Counted from the first letter of the stretch, positions 11,407 to 23,584 are shown. The stretch is 64,000 nucleotides of DNA from Sequoia sempervirens (GCA_007258455.2 VDFB02047230.1:161332635-161396634), one strand, 5' to 3'. Notes: a model not told the origin generated them from the sequence alone. A program made the numbers and translations.

Positions 11407-12366
11407 CAGGGTGATCCCACAATAGTGGTTTACAATTTTTGGCTAAACTGGACACTTAAATTATTATTTTTAACTAAATCTTCACATTCAGGCACCTATA
11501 ACAGCTGAACCGTGAGGAATTTGAAGATGATGCAAACTAGAGTCTCGTCACATTTTGTCTGTAGATTCTAAAAAAAAAAATTTAAAAAAAATTGGAATCA
11601 GATTGCACTCCTTTTTCTATCTCCCACAAATTTTTTTTTTTTTAGAAAACAACATTTTTAAAAAGTGACACACACTGTATAACGCATAACTTTTTTTCAT
11701 GAAGGATAAAATTCTAATTATTTCGAATTTAGATTTGTAACTACGATATCTAGTGCTTCCACTTGGTTAGATAGTTTTTTATTGAATATTTTTTCTTTAA
11801 TCAAGTTTCGAAGTCAAACCAATTACAATTCAGACATAGTGCGACCATATAACGCATAACTTTTTTTCTATATATCGAATTTTTTTATTTATTTTTATTG
11901 GATCAAGGACTTCAATATCTGGTGCACTCATATTTTTCAATTTTTTTTTTTGATAATCTACTATTTTTCCACGTGTAGAACAAAGACCTTCATTTTTGAT
12001 GAAAAACCTATGTTTAGTAAAACTAAAAAAACAAATACATAATAAAACTAAAACATATTAAAATTATATTCGTTGGATAGCTCATTCTGAGGACTACCTG
12101 ATTCCAATTGGGTTTGTGAAGACTCCTCCATTTTCATCCTCAACTCGAGCTTCGAAGCGTAAAAAATTAGATTTTTTTGTGAATAAGGTCAAAAATCAAG
12201 GAAAAGGGGGGTTTGCTAGAACCAAGGGGGTTCTAGCAAACCCCAGGGGTTCTAGCGAACTAGGGTTCATTCGAATCCCTAAAACCAATTTTTTTGCCAT
12301 GGGCTCATTTTTTCTCAGTTTTCCTTCCTCCATCAAATTGTAAACCACTATTGTGGCTTCACCCTA
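11407..12366. mobile_element. Non-autonomous TIR DNA transposon, hAT-like ends
   Basis: The 960-bp insertion is absent from units alpha and delta, where tcctcaatta(c/t)aaagaag is continuous. Its ends are 32-bp inverted repeats: 11407-11438 begins CAGGGTGATCCCACAATAGT, and 12335-12366 is its reverse complement with 29 of 32 matches (differences at positions 1, 9 and 10). The terminal CAGGG/CCCTA pairing recalls the imperfect ends of hAT elements. No clear 8-bp target duplication is seen, so the superfamily is open. It encodes no transposase. Inside are two copies of tataacgcataactttttt (11681 and 11849) and a strong hairpin at 12212-12240. Confidence 0.75.
12212..12240. repeat. Perfect 12-bp hairpin inside the TIR element
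   Basis: TTTGCTAGAACC (12212-12223) and GGTTCTAGCAAA (12229-12240) are exact reverse complements around a 5-base loop. A further ggttctagcgaac follows at 12247, so the arm is partly repeated. Confidence 0.85.
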
Positions 12367-12700
12367 TAAAGAAGTTTAAGGAGCACATAGCTAACTTCTT
12401 GCTCATCATGTTCAACTAGTTTTTGTTTAGCAACATTTTTTGATCTACACAAATTAATTTTGTAGCTTCCATGTATGCACATTGGTGATACTCTTGTCCC
12501 AATAGACTTTAGTCCTATGTAAATAGGGTTAATTTTTCCTTCCATGCACATACCTCATCTTGTAGTGTAGTCTATTGATCTTTCTTGCTTGCACGACTCC
12601 TTGTAATAATTTACATAGACTTCTTTGGTGGATTCAAATTGTGAACCTTTAAAATCATCTACACTCCCTTTTATTTGCCACTAGCTTTTGAAGCAATATA
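12367..12700 (-). pseudogene. gag-like relic, copy in unit beta
   Basis: This continues the alpha relic downstream of the TIR element. On the minus strand NVAKQKLVEHDEQEVSYV is readable in a 67-codon open frame (12551-12348), homologous to 8440-8570. Sequence at 12560-12700 matches the Lys-rich part of the relic. The knuckle itself is lost in a deletion, and a 23-bp direct repeat (acatagtcctacattttgt at 12701 and 12724) marks the deletion point. Confidence 0.5.
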
Positions 12701-12793
12701 ACATAGTCCTACATTTTGTGATAACATAGTCCTACATTTTGTACTTCTTTTTTCTTGTGGGTTATTATTTTAATATTTATTTAATGCCAAATC

Positions 12794-13001
12794 TTTTTTT
12801 TTAAGAGGGGTAAACACTTTTGATCGGGAGTATTAAGAGGGGTAAACACTTTTGACTCAGAGCTATTAACCAGTGAGGTCACAAATAGGGGACCTCATTC
12901 CCAATATAAATTCTCAACAATTATACCCCAATGGGGTTTGAACCTTGATGGCAAGAATAACAACACAACAAGTTAACCATAACACCATGCCACTATTGGC
13001 T
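12794..13001 (-). mobile_element. tRNA-derived SINE
   Basis: The 208-bp insertion lies between tgccaaatc (12785-12793) and tgtcaaatc (13002-13010), a 9-bp target duplication with one mismatch. The other units read atgccaaatctttacatttt without it. On the minus strand it has a pol III B box GGTTCAAACCC (12934-12944), an A-box-like TGGCATGGTGT (12982-12992) and a terminal A tract (the T run at 12794). Near the 3' end a 31-32-bp segment (aagaggggtaaacactttt) is tandemly duplicated. Retroposition by a LINE enzyme is the known route for such elements. Confidence 0.85.
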
Positions 13002-13010
13002 TGTCAAATC

Positions 13011-15600
13011 TTTACATTTTTACTTGTGGCCTCTCTCTATTCATAATCATAAATTTATTTTTAAATACAACCTCATGTATTAATGTTACTCACTTCAATA
13101 CATAATTTGTCATAGAAAAGAAATTCTCATGACCTTTTAAATTTAACAATAATCTCTGCAATCAACAATACAACCTTGATAACAATTACTAAAATTAAAG
13201 AACCCTCTCTAAATATGCTCTATTTTGAAAACCCAAAAATTCTGAAAAAATAAAATAAAATATAAAACACATCTCTAAATATAACGAAATAAGATTATAA
13301 TAAATAAAGTTTATATTTTTAACAAAATTGAATGGTCTTGTACTCTACAAGTTAATATATAATCTCACTCATGACAGCTTCTTGGGTCAATCATGTCCCT
13401 ATGTTCTCTACTTTGAACATAATTTTGTTGTCTCTTTTGTCTCATATTATTATTCTTTCTCTCAATGTTGCTATGATTAAAGACAACCTCGCTTTTCTCA
13501 AGGCAGCCTACTAATTTGTACAAGTTTATTTTCATTCTTTTTTAAAAAAATTGAAATATATTCTATATTCAAATGCTTCTACAAAAACAAGCTTAAAGCT
13601 ATTCAAAACCATATCAATCTGCTTTTAGAGTTTGCTCAGAAAATTGCATGAATGAACATGTGAATAATTTTGCTCCATTGAAGGCAATTTCACAAACTTT
13701 TTTATGCTAAACAGAGAACAATTAACATAATATAGAAAAGATGTGCAGTGTACAGGAAATGCACCATCCAACAGTTAATAGAAGAGCAAAACAATTTCAA
13801 AGACTTTTGAGTTTAGCAGTTAATGCTCAACAATATAATGAATCCATTTCTTAGTTGCATGAAATTGTAATGTAATTATTCTGTCAGCACATTTCATGGA
13901 AGCAGCTGTATGCCAAGAGCATGTGCTTCGCATGGCAAAAGGGTCAAAGAAGCTATAATGTTTCTACTGTACATGATTCTGTTTTTAAGCCATCAATCAA
14001 GCTGATCATTATCAATGTTTCAAACTCTCAACTACTTTTTTCGAACACATTTTAATGGAGAACTAATCTTTTGTTTCTTGTGTTTTTTTTTGGATGTTTG
14101 TTGTGTATGATGGTTTAGTTATAAATTTTGATAAGATTTTCATATTATATTGAATTATTGAACGATATGAAATTTGGGTGCATAGGTATTTCATCCTATT
14201 TAAAGTTAAATTGTGTGGTTTTGATTCTTTATAATTTTTATCTTTAGAATTTGTATCTTGATACTTTTAGATTATGTTTATTTTAATACCTTTTGTTATG
14301 TTCTAATATAATTATATATCAAGTATAAATCAAGTTTTCATAATTTGTAAAATTACATTAATTTTAAGATTACTTATAATTAGTATTTTTTTTCTTTATT
14401 TCTCTATCAACTTTATTTATTGGGACCACTTTCTTTTATAGACTTTATATTTATTCTCTTTAATGTGTCTAGTCCTTACCACATCTCATTCTTTCTTTGT
14501 CTCTTTCATTTTTCACTTTCATGTATTTTTCTTTATTTTATTACGTGTTTGTTTGTTACATTTAATTTATATTATATTTATTTACCTTCTATTTCAATTT
14601 TCAATTTATCTTTATCATGCACATGTGTTATTAATTAATTAAGTGATTTTTGACTTTTTTTCGTATTTCCATTATTTGGTTATTATGTGTATATTAAATA
14701 TTATCCTATATTTAATATTTTCTTAACCATACACATATACTACTAACACACAACTAGCAATAGATCCTTTTATCATCCAATGGTGGATTATAGAGTGTGA
14801 TTCAAAATGTTGACAAATTTAACTTACACATGGTTAATTTCAAAAGATTCTCTAACTAACCTCTAATTTTTATTTAATTTCTACTTTTATAATATTGTGA
14901 AGTAAAAAAATCAACCTTCACACATATCCTAGGTCATTAAATAAAATGGGGCAAATAAATGTGAGTAATAGCCTAGAGTTATGAGATGAGACAATTAATT
15001 GAAATTAAATAAGGACTTTTTTAAAAATGACAAAAGACTTGAATTAGGGTTTCTTAGATCTTTATCCGACTTGATGGTATTGGTCTACAAATTATTGTTT
15101 TAGATCCAAAATGGTGCTTTGATAGATATAAAAACAACTCTATTTTTCTAGGGTGAAAGAATGACATGAATTCAATTTGGTTTGATTCTATACCAAAAAA
15201 TTGGACTACGTTGGTGAAATTAAATTGAGTTGTTTAGAATTGATTTGTTATAATCTAAAAACTAGTTCAATTCACCTTTGAATATCTATAATTACATTAA
15301 GGAATCTTTAGTATTTATAAAAACCTTTGAGGAGCTTACTAATGAGGAACATGTTCTCCTCCATCAAGTCCCAAAGTGAATTAATTAAATGACTTGTGAA
15401 CAAGGATGAACTTAAACAACAAGAAATCATATAATATGTCTATTTGTCAGTAAGTAGATGTTGATGTATTCATAAATTCTTAGATATGATCCTTGAACAA
15501 TGATGCAAGTAACAAGTGAAAGCTCGATATGGATCTTTGATAATTTAAAATGAATCAAGGTTTGTCTTTTTGTACAACACCATACTTTAAAATATTTCAA
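13011..15600. other. Unit beta sequence without a gene
   Basis: AT-rich and decayed. The parts match, in order, 9120-9700, 9970-10250, 25640-25900 and 22000-22830. Only short chance open frames occur, for example 14420-14638. No promoter or RNA gene is recognised. Confidence 0.6.
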
Positions 15601-15667
15601 GCAAGCAAAGGAGTGGGAGTAAAGTGGAAAGCCAAGAAGCCTTCAAATTAGCATGAATGGGATGAGT

Positions 15668-15799
15668 CATGCTCACACATGTTGGAGCATGGAGTGGGGT
15701 TAATGTGGAAGTTAAAGATGCTTCTATGAGGACATGCTCACACATGTGTGAGCAAAAGAGTAGTTTGAGGTGGCATGCTCACACACATGTGGGAGCATG
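15668..15799. repeat. Cluster of three near-palindromes
   Basis: TGCTCACACATGTGTGAGCA (15735-15754) is a perfect 20-bp palindrome. Imperfect relatives lie at 15668-15691 (catgctcacacatgttggag, then catg) and 15774-15799 (catgctcacacacatgtggg, then agcatg). The cluster is absent from the matching regions of units delta and epsilon. Confidence 0.85.
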
Positions 15800-16258
15800 A
15801 GAGAAGAGGAGACACATGACAAGTTTAGATTTTGATCCATGTGAGGATATTAGATGACCAAGATTGAAAGTTGAAAGATTGGGGTGATGTGGATTTAAAT
15901 ATTAAAGGAAATAGTAATAAAAATTAATTAGTATTAGTTAAATTAGTTAATTAACTAATCATGGATTAATTAATCAATTAAGTTGGAGCAATTGGGGATT
16001 AAGGTTAATTAATTAAATTGGTTCTATTTATTTTACCTTAGAGAGGAACATAATCAATTCTGAGAAGGGTAATTAATTGATTAATTGTAAGAATATAGAA
16101 TAATAATAGGGGAATACTAAATTAAATATTTAATTGATTGATTGATTGATGAAAAAATGATGAATCAAGAATCAATGGTGAAATTGGAGAGTCTACAATA
16201 AGATCTAATAATTGGTACTATCTCATGGAGCAAAATCAAATCAAAATATTGAACATCC

Positions 16259-17175
16259 CTAATTGTGGATATTACATATTGTAGTTTGTTTACCTTTCTT
16301 ACTTGCATTAATCCTTGTAATATTTACATAGACTTATTTGGTGGAGTCATATTGTGACTCTTTCAAATTATCTACAATCCCATTTTGTTTTCTAACACTT
16401 TTTAAACCAATACAACAAATTCGTACATTTTGTGATCAGTATCATAATAACTGTAGAATGGAAAATTTTCACATTTGTAATGTATGGCCTAACTCTCTCA
16501 ACCTCCATTTTGATTATTGTTACCATTGCATCCACACCCTCCATGCCCATATTGACTAGGTTCCCTTTACTTTAATATAACTGTCTTTATTTAAGAAGCA
16601 TGGATTATTTGTGAGCCATCTTCTCCTAGACATTTTTGAATTTTAGAACTCCTCCATTACAAAAAAGTATAAGGATCAAATAGCTAATGTTTTACTCGTC
16701 ACACTAAAATAGTTTCTATTTAACAAAATTTTGCTAACCTACACAAACCAATCACATAGCTTCAATTTATACATGGTGGTGACTCTCTTGTCCCAATATA
16801 CTTGAATCATCTATAGCTAGGGTTAATTTTTCCTTCCATGTGTGTACCTCATCTTGTAGTTCAATCTATTTACCTTTCTTTCCTACACCACTCTTGGTAA
16901 TAATTTACAAAGGATTCTTTGGTGGAGTCATATTGTGACCCTCTTGAATAATCTAAAGTCCTTTTTTATTTGCTACTACTTTTTGAAGCAATACAACATA
17001 GTCTTGTATTTTATGATCATTATCACAATAACCACATAAGGGAAACTTTTCACATTTTCCAAATGTGTTGCTTAACTCTCTAGGACTATAACATGTTACT
17101 AGGCAACGTCGACCTTCATTTTAATCACTACTATAACTATCTTTACATCCTCCACATCCACATTGACTAGGTAAC
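16259..17175 (-). pseudogene. gag-like relic, tandem pair
   Basis: Two related segments lie head to tail on the minus strand. The upstream copy (17175-16640) reads QCGCGGCKD, a damaged first knuckle, CEKFPLCGYCDNDHKIQDYV (a second Cys/His array), a Lys-rich run, IITKSGVGKKGK and LQDEVHTWKEKLTLA. The second (16560-16259) repeats QYGHGGCGCNG through HNMTPPNKSM and then stops matching. The local tandem duplication is not seen in unit beta. Frames are interrupted by stops. It is interpreted as the gag 3' end of an old LTR element. Confidence 0.55.
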
Positions 17176-18984
17176 CTTTACTTTAATATGGTGAAGCCTT
17201 TAGTTTTAATAAACAAACACCATTTTAATATATATATCCATCAATGTATATAATTTGTACACCTTGCACTTATTTTTTCATTTGAGGACCATACTCTAAT
17301 ATTTATTTAATGTGAAAGCTTTGCTTTATATTTTAACTTGTGATCTCTCTTTGTTCAAAACTATAATTTTTTTAACTTCAATTACAAGCTCATGAATTAA
17401 TATTTTTCCATTCAATACAAATTTGTTGTAAAAAATCTCACAAGTATTTTAATTTAATACTAATCTCAATGATCAATAATAAAACCTTACTTTAATAATA
17501 ATTGTTAAAATTGAAGAACCCTTACTATATATAAAATCCTAAAAATAAAAACATGAGTAAAAACATGTCTTTACCTGATTTCTACTTATAACCAAGTGAT
17601 AATTATAATAAATAAAACAAAGTTGGTGGCCTTGTACTCTACAAGTTTATATAATTTTATACCTTTGTTCTATTACTTTGAACATAATTTGTTTTGTTTT
17701 TTTGCTCATACCTATTATTATTTAGAAATTTGGGAGAGGTGAAATTAGAGTGCAAATAGACTAGATTCAGGTCTTCTATTTGAGATACACTTTTTCCACA
17801 ATCTATAGTTAGGTTTCAATAGCTATTATCAAGCTAGTCAATTCAAGTCTTAATTATTTTTCTCCATTCAAATATTGATGGAGAAGTAATCTTTGATTTC
17901 TTATGCTTTCTTTTGAATTTTTGTTTTGTACGATATTTAATTCATAGAACTTTGAGAAGATTCTCATGAAAATTTGTCTTATTATTTAGAAACTTGAGAG
18001 ATGTGAAAATTATGGTGAACAACCAGACCATTGGGTCCTCTATCCTATTTATGATTAAATTATTTTGCTTTGAACATTTATTATCTTTATCTAATACTTT
18101 TAGATTATGTTTATTATAATATTTTTTAAATATAATTATGTATTATATGTATAAAGCTTTCATAATTCATAAAATTATATTTAATATTTACTTATTGGGA
18201 CCACCTTCTTGTGTAGACTTATATATATTCTCTTTAACTTCCTACATCTAATTCTTGCTTTATATCTTTCTTTTTTCACTCTCCTACCTTGTTCCTTTCT
18301 GTTTTGATTACTTTTAACTCTTTCTCACTTTTATTTCACATTTTTATTTATTTGACTTGTATTTCAAATTATTTCATGTTTATCTTTGCCTACTCATATT
18401 AAGTGAAGTGATTTTTGGCTTCTTTTCTCTTTCCATTTTTTTTGGGTTACTTTTAATCTTTCAAGATAATACCTTTTAGCTTGGTATACACATTTTTGTT
18501 CTTTATTTGATTGTTTCTTAACCACACATGCATATTTTTAACAAGACAATTAATATTTTTTTCATTTTGATGATGAACTCATGTAAAAAAACTTGCATGG
18601 TTAATTTTAAAATCTCTCTAACTAACCTCACACTTTTATTCAACTTCTATTTTTATGATATTGTGAAGAAAAATAACCAACCTTTGCAATTAAAATTAAA
18701 CAAATAAACTTTTAAAAATGACTAAAGATAAATAAGGATATTTTAGCTCTATGTGCAACTTGATGGTGTTGGGTTGCGAATTGTTGTTTTGCGATCCATA
18801 ATGATGCCTTGATATCAAAGTTGTCTCTGCCATGATATGATAGATAGAAAATTGAACCCTATTTTTATTTAGGGTTAAATAGTGACATGCAATCAATCTA
18901 GTTTGATTCTTTAATACAAAATTGAACTGTGTGTAAAATCATATTTTATTGCACATAATCAATCAAACAAAAAATTGCATTACT
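16259..18984. repeat. Unit gamma (decayed large repeat)
   Basis: Positions 16259-17300 match gag relic blocks of units alpha and beta. Positions 17260-17640 match 9059-9280, 17915-18180 match 9970-10250, 18190-18480 match 14410-14700, and 18570-18960 match 22040-22440. The order is the same as elsewhere, with shorter spacing. No intact gene is seen. Confidence 0.6.
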
Positions 18985-19879
18985 TGCTAGCACACGGGAG
19001 CATGAAGGATTTCCCAAAATGGATATCTCAAATACTTGATATCCATTTTTGTTGATAAGGGCAATATAACCTCACTAGTTGCAATTTTTCATTGCAAATT
19101 GGGACTTACAAAATGGATATCCATTCTAAATAAGTATGTATTTTTTCAGCATTATCAAACCTTGTTTTAACTTCTATCTCAACCAAAAAAAAAGTCAAAT
19201 ATCCATTTCATGATTTTGGCTAAGTATAGACACAATTTTTTTCCCATTTCCATTGTTTATCCCATCATGATCTCACACTCATTATATACCAATGCTCACT
19301 TTAATTACCTTAAGGGGTCATTGTAGTAGGCACCTTTTAAGCTTCTAAATCATTATTGACACTACACCCAAGTTCATTGGTGGGGACTTTGAAGCTACAC
19401 AACACATTTGTCTTCTTAAACTCTCTCTATCTAAGTTATTGTGGAAGATGTTGCACTATTGGTACTTCCCCTAGAAATAAAATTGTAGGCTTAGTTCCTA
19501 ATCCTTTCTTGTTACTAATGTGTGAATTTTATTAACATATTTTGTTTGATCATTGAAGAGTTTCTCCTTGATATTTCTAAGCAACATACTACTCAAGCCT
19601 TAGAGTGTGATTAGTGAAACTAAATTTGTGCATAAATTTGACCTTTAGTTGATCCTAGGAGATGATCTTGCAACACAATTCCTTTTGTTGTATTAAAGGA
19701 GTGTAATGTCACCTACGGTAGATGAAATTTTATGCACCTAAGTATTAGGCGAACAATTTGATGCAATCAAGTGGGGCATATGCCTTTATATCATGGCCCT
19801 TCTAAATCATGTATACTCTCTTTTTATTTGCTACCAGTTTTTATGTAATACAATGTAATCATCACTATTATAATATCCA

Positions 19880-20025
19880 TAAGAAATGAAAATTTTCACA
19901 TTTGTGAGATGTGTGGCCTAACTCTTGATGGCTATAACATGTTACTAGGCAAGGTTAGCCTCCATAAAGTATAATTATTACCATTGCCTCCGCATTCTCC
20001 ATGCCCATATTGACAAGGTTGTTAT
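19880..20025 (-). pseudogene. gag-like relic, unit delta
   Basis: Counterpart of 645-785: the minus strand reads from the catgcccatattgacaagg landmark (QYGHG-type) into a damaged knuckle. Stops are present. Identified only by alignment to the other relics. Confidence 0.45.
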
Positions 20026-21519
20026 TAATATGAAATAGATTAAATAACCAAGATCTTTCTATGAGAGATATAAGCTATAAACTATAAATGAAATAACACA
20101 ATTACATACCCAAAATTTCAAGGGATGTGCAAATGTCAAGATGACAAAATTACATTAGAAGTTCAAAGCAAATCTATAAAGTAACGATTGCATGTATCAA
20201 GGTACATGTATGCCAAAGTATGCAAGAATATGAAAATACAAGCAAGTGGTGATTTTATATAGAACAAAGAAGAGGATGAAGGTGGAAAATCCAACCAAAA
20301 GTGGAGGATGCCACCAAAAATAGAAAGTTTTCCACCTTTTAAAAAAAGGGACACCACATCACTTATCTCCTAGTTATTAAATAATAAACTAACTTTATTG
20401 TCCTAAGCAAACTTAATAAAAGTGTAGGAAAAACCTATGACTAATAGAAAATAAATTAATCCACTAAAAAAATAAAAACCTACACCAACAAAGGTCTCAT
20501 TTTGATGCAAATGAAAATTCAAACCTCATTGTTCAAACCCAAATCTTCACAAATTCAAATTTTCAAACAAACAATACTCTGTCCAAAACTTGGAACAACA
20601 AACACTTCTTTACCCAAATTCATTGTTCTATAATCAGATTATAAGTTTTCACAATCACACAACCAAGCAATCATTTGCATTGACAATTACCTTTATCAAT
20701 CAATTTCGTTTGTAAATTCAGATAAAAGCTTCAAATTCTTCTCTATTCTCCCATCATCTATGCTGCCTTCAATCTACATTTATTTGGTTTTGCACCTGCA
20801 AAGCAGCTCTGTTACCTTTTCCTACCTTTTCTCACTACCTGCGCAGCCTTCATATTGGTTTTATCTCATTCTTAATACACTTTATGTTACCTGCTCCACC
20901 CATTTTATTTCTGCATTCAATCTTTTGTAATTTGTGTAGGACGCGACATATTTTTGTCTGCATAAAGTCTTCATATGTCCTTTCCTTATGCGCGACTTTC
21001 CTCCTCACCTTTCCTTCAATAATACACTTTATTTTCACTACTTGTTGCCTGTAATTTGTTCCATCGGCAAGCTATAGTACGTGGGTTTCAATGGAATTCT
21101 CCCCTAATTTCTTGGCACAAAATCTCCTTATGATTGCATCATATTTCTGTTCTTTACATGATTCAAGGCATTTTTGCCAACATTTTGTAATAAAATGGTG
21201 AGGACATGGGACTGAAATTTCAATTTGAAACTTTTCTTCACTGTCTGTGATCCCTCCTATTCATGATGTCACAGCCTGTGCAATTCCTAGACTTCATCCA
21301 TCAAAATTGAAGATGTGAATCAAAATATGGCATTCTGTCAACTATTGACAATAATGTTATCCAATCGTCTCCAAATCGACCATCGAAACCAAATTGACTG
21401 GGATGTTCCTGCATCAAATTTACTTCAATATGATGAAGAATTTAATTTTAAGAAATGGGCACTATTTGTGAGCTGTCTTCTCCAAGAGATTTTAAATTTT
21501 AGAATCCTCAATTATAAAG

Positions 21520-21755
21520 AAGTTTAAGGATCACATAACTAACTTCTTGTTCATCATGCTCAACTTGTTTTTGTTTAGTAACTTTTTGTTGACCTACACA
21601 AATCAATTCCATAGCTTAAACCTTGTATACACATTGGTCTTGTCCCAATAGACTCTAGTCATATGTAACTAGGGCTAATTTTGTCTTCCATGCACATACC
21701 TCATTGTGTAGTGTAGTTTATTGACCTTTCTTGCTTGCACCACTCCTTGTAATAA
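21520..21755 (-). pseudogene. gag-like relic, second fragment in unit delta
   Basis: The minus strand matches 8440-8700, including the VEHDEQEV-type stretch and the LQDE-type stretch. It ends abruptly at about 21757 (ccttgtaataatt), where the unit is deleted. Confidence 0.5.
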
Positions 21756-23251
21756 TTAAGCTTCTATTTGAATTTACACTTAATTTACATTATCTTTATT
21801 TAGCTTCTATTTGAATTTTCAATTTATCTTTATCCTATATGTGTTATTAATTAAGTGAAGTGGTTTTTGACTTTGGTCACTTTTACCTTTTAAGATAACA
21901 TCATTTAGCTTTGTATATTAACTATTATCTTATATTTGATATTTTCTTAACCATACACGTATACTACTAACACACAACTAGCAATAGATCCTTTCATCAT
22001 TTCAATGATGGATTATAAAGTGTGATTCAAAGTGTTGACATATTTAACTTACAAATGGTTAATTTCAAAAATTCTCTAGCTAACCTCTAACTTTTATTTA
22101 ATTTCTACTTTTATAATATTTTGAAGGAAAATAACCAACCTTCACACATATCTTAGGTCATTAAATAAAATGGGGCAAATAAATGTGAGTAATAGCCTAG
22201 AGTTATGAGATAAGACAATTAATTTAAATTAAATAAGGACAATTTTTAAAATGACAAAAGACAAATTAGGATTACTTAGATCTTTATCTGACTTGATGGT
22301 GTTGGTCTACAAATTATTGTTTTTAGATCCAAAATGATGCTTTAATAGATAGAAAAACAAACTCTATCTTTCTAGGGTGAAAGAATGACATGAATTCAAT
22401 CTGGTTTGATTTTATGCCAAAAAATTGGACTATGTTGGTGAAATTAAATTGTGTTATTTAGAATCAATTTGAAAAACATCTTATAATCTAAACTAGTTCA
22501 ATTCACCTTTGAATATCTATAATTAAATTAAGGAATATTTAGTGTTTATACACACCTTTGAGGAGCTTACTAATGAGGAACATGTTCTCCTCCATCAAGT
22601 CCCAAAGTGAATTAATTGAATGACTTGTGAACAAGGACGAACTTAAACAAGAAGCATCATGTAATATGTGTATTTGTCACTAAGTAAGTAGATGTTGATG
22701 TATTAATAAATTCTTCAATGTGATCCTTGAACAATGATGCAAGTAACAAGTGAAAGCTCAAGATGGATCTTTGATAATTTAAAATGAATCAAGGTTTATC
22801 TTTTTGTACAATACCCTAGAGTGCAGTTTAAAATATTTCAAGCTCAAGTTGGTGAGGAACGACTAGTAGGAATGGAAAAATATGGGTCCAACTTAAATAT
22901 TTTTAAAAAAAGTGTAAAGTTTCAAATTCACATCGTGAAACTGAACCAAGTTTAATTTTGTGCAATAATTTTATATCAAGCCAAGGAACTGATTATTCGA
23001 AGGCTGGGATGCAAGAATTTGAGGTTAGTTTTAAGGATCATTTGATTTATTCATTTTTTTATAAAAATATGCAACTCAAGTACATTATTCATTATATAAA
23101 GGCTAACATGAATAAAGTGAATCTAAAACAAACAAAAACGTGTAAAATATACATTTTTCACTGTTACAAATACATCCACAACTCTTTTTTTTACCTCATA
23201 TTTTTTACTTTTACTTTAATTGTTTCTCTACTCTTTTGTCATTTTTCGATG

Positions 23252-23445
23252 AACATATATATAGCTACTATGTTACAAATATTTTTCTCATACAAGTATC
23301 AACATGAGATCAATACAAGCTTTTGTGAGAAAAACAATAATACTAATACTAACATATATATAGCTACTATGTTACAAATATTTTTCTCATACAAGTATCA
23401 ACATAAGATCAATACAAGATCTTGTGAGCAAAACAATAATTTACT
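23252..23445. repeat. 99-bp tandem duplication
   Basis: aacatatatatagctactat starts at 23252 and again at 23351, with high identity over the unit. The matching place in unit epsilon (about 26905) lacks both copies. Because 99 is a multiple of three, it inflates a chance open frame at 22958-23506. Confidence 0.85.
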
Positions 23446-23584
23446 AGCTCCTTTTGAGAAACCACCTATGGAAGACCAAGAGTCACAACTTAGAATTCCA
23501 TATTAGATGTCCTTTTGAGATTTGAACTTGGGTCTCCAAAATGAGAGCTCAATGTTTTAACCAATTATGCTGAACTCCTTGGAC
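23446..23584 (-). mobile_element. tRNA-derived SINE relic (second family), copy 1
   Basis: The minus strand begins GTCCAAGGAGTTCAGC. It has an A-box-like AGCATAATTGGTTAA (23557-23571) and a B-box-like AGTTCAAATC (23519-23528), with spacing and flanks as in a tRNA (GGAGACCC precedes the B box). A roughly 70-bp non-tRNA tail follows. The same element is in unit epsilon at the same relative place, so it was present before the units duplicated. The ends and target duplication are uncertain. Confidence 0.6.

Larger units (their letters stand above)
10497..16258. repeat. Unit beta (decayed large repeat)
   Basis: This unit starts with tgctagcacaagggagcatg, matching 18987. Positions 10497-11285 match the start of unit delta. 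A large internal part present in alpha and delta is missing here, so the text jumps at about 11285 to sequence equivalent to 8370. It contains the TIR element 11407-12366, a gag relic, a SINE, and block 14400-15600, which matches 22050-22830 and 26100-26720. Positions 15600-16258 include the palindrome cluster and an (attaa)-rich part with no counterpart seen in the other units. No intact gene is seen. Confidence 0.65.

Noticed and set aside
12116..12343. 75-codon plus-strand open frame in the TIR element
   Set aside because: Lies over the hairpin and the right TIR and resembles no transposase.
22958..23506. 182-codon plus-strand open frame
   Set aside because: Low-complexity Ile/Tyr/Asn/Lys content, spans a 99-bp tandem duplication, and is not open in the sister unit at 26740-26990.
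23446..23584. Functional tRNA gene
   Set aside because: A- and B-box-like motifs are present, but the acceptor stem does not pair convincingly and a non-tRNA tail follows. A SINE head fits better.
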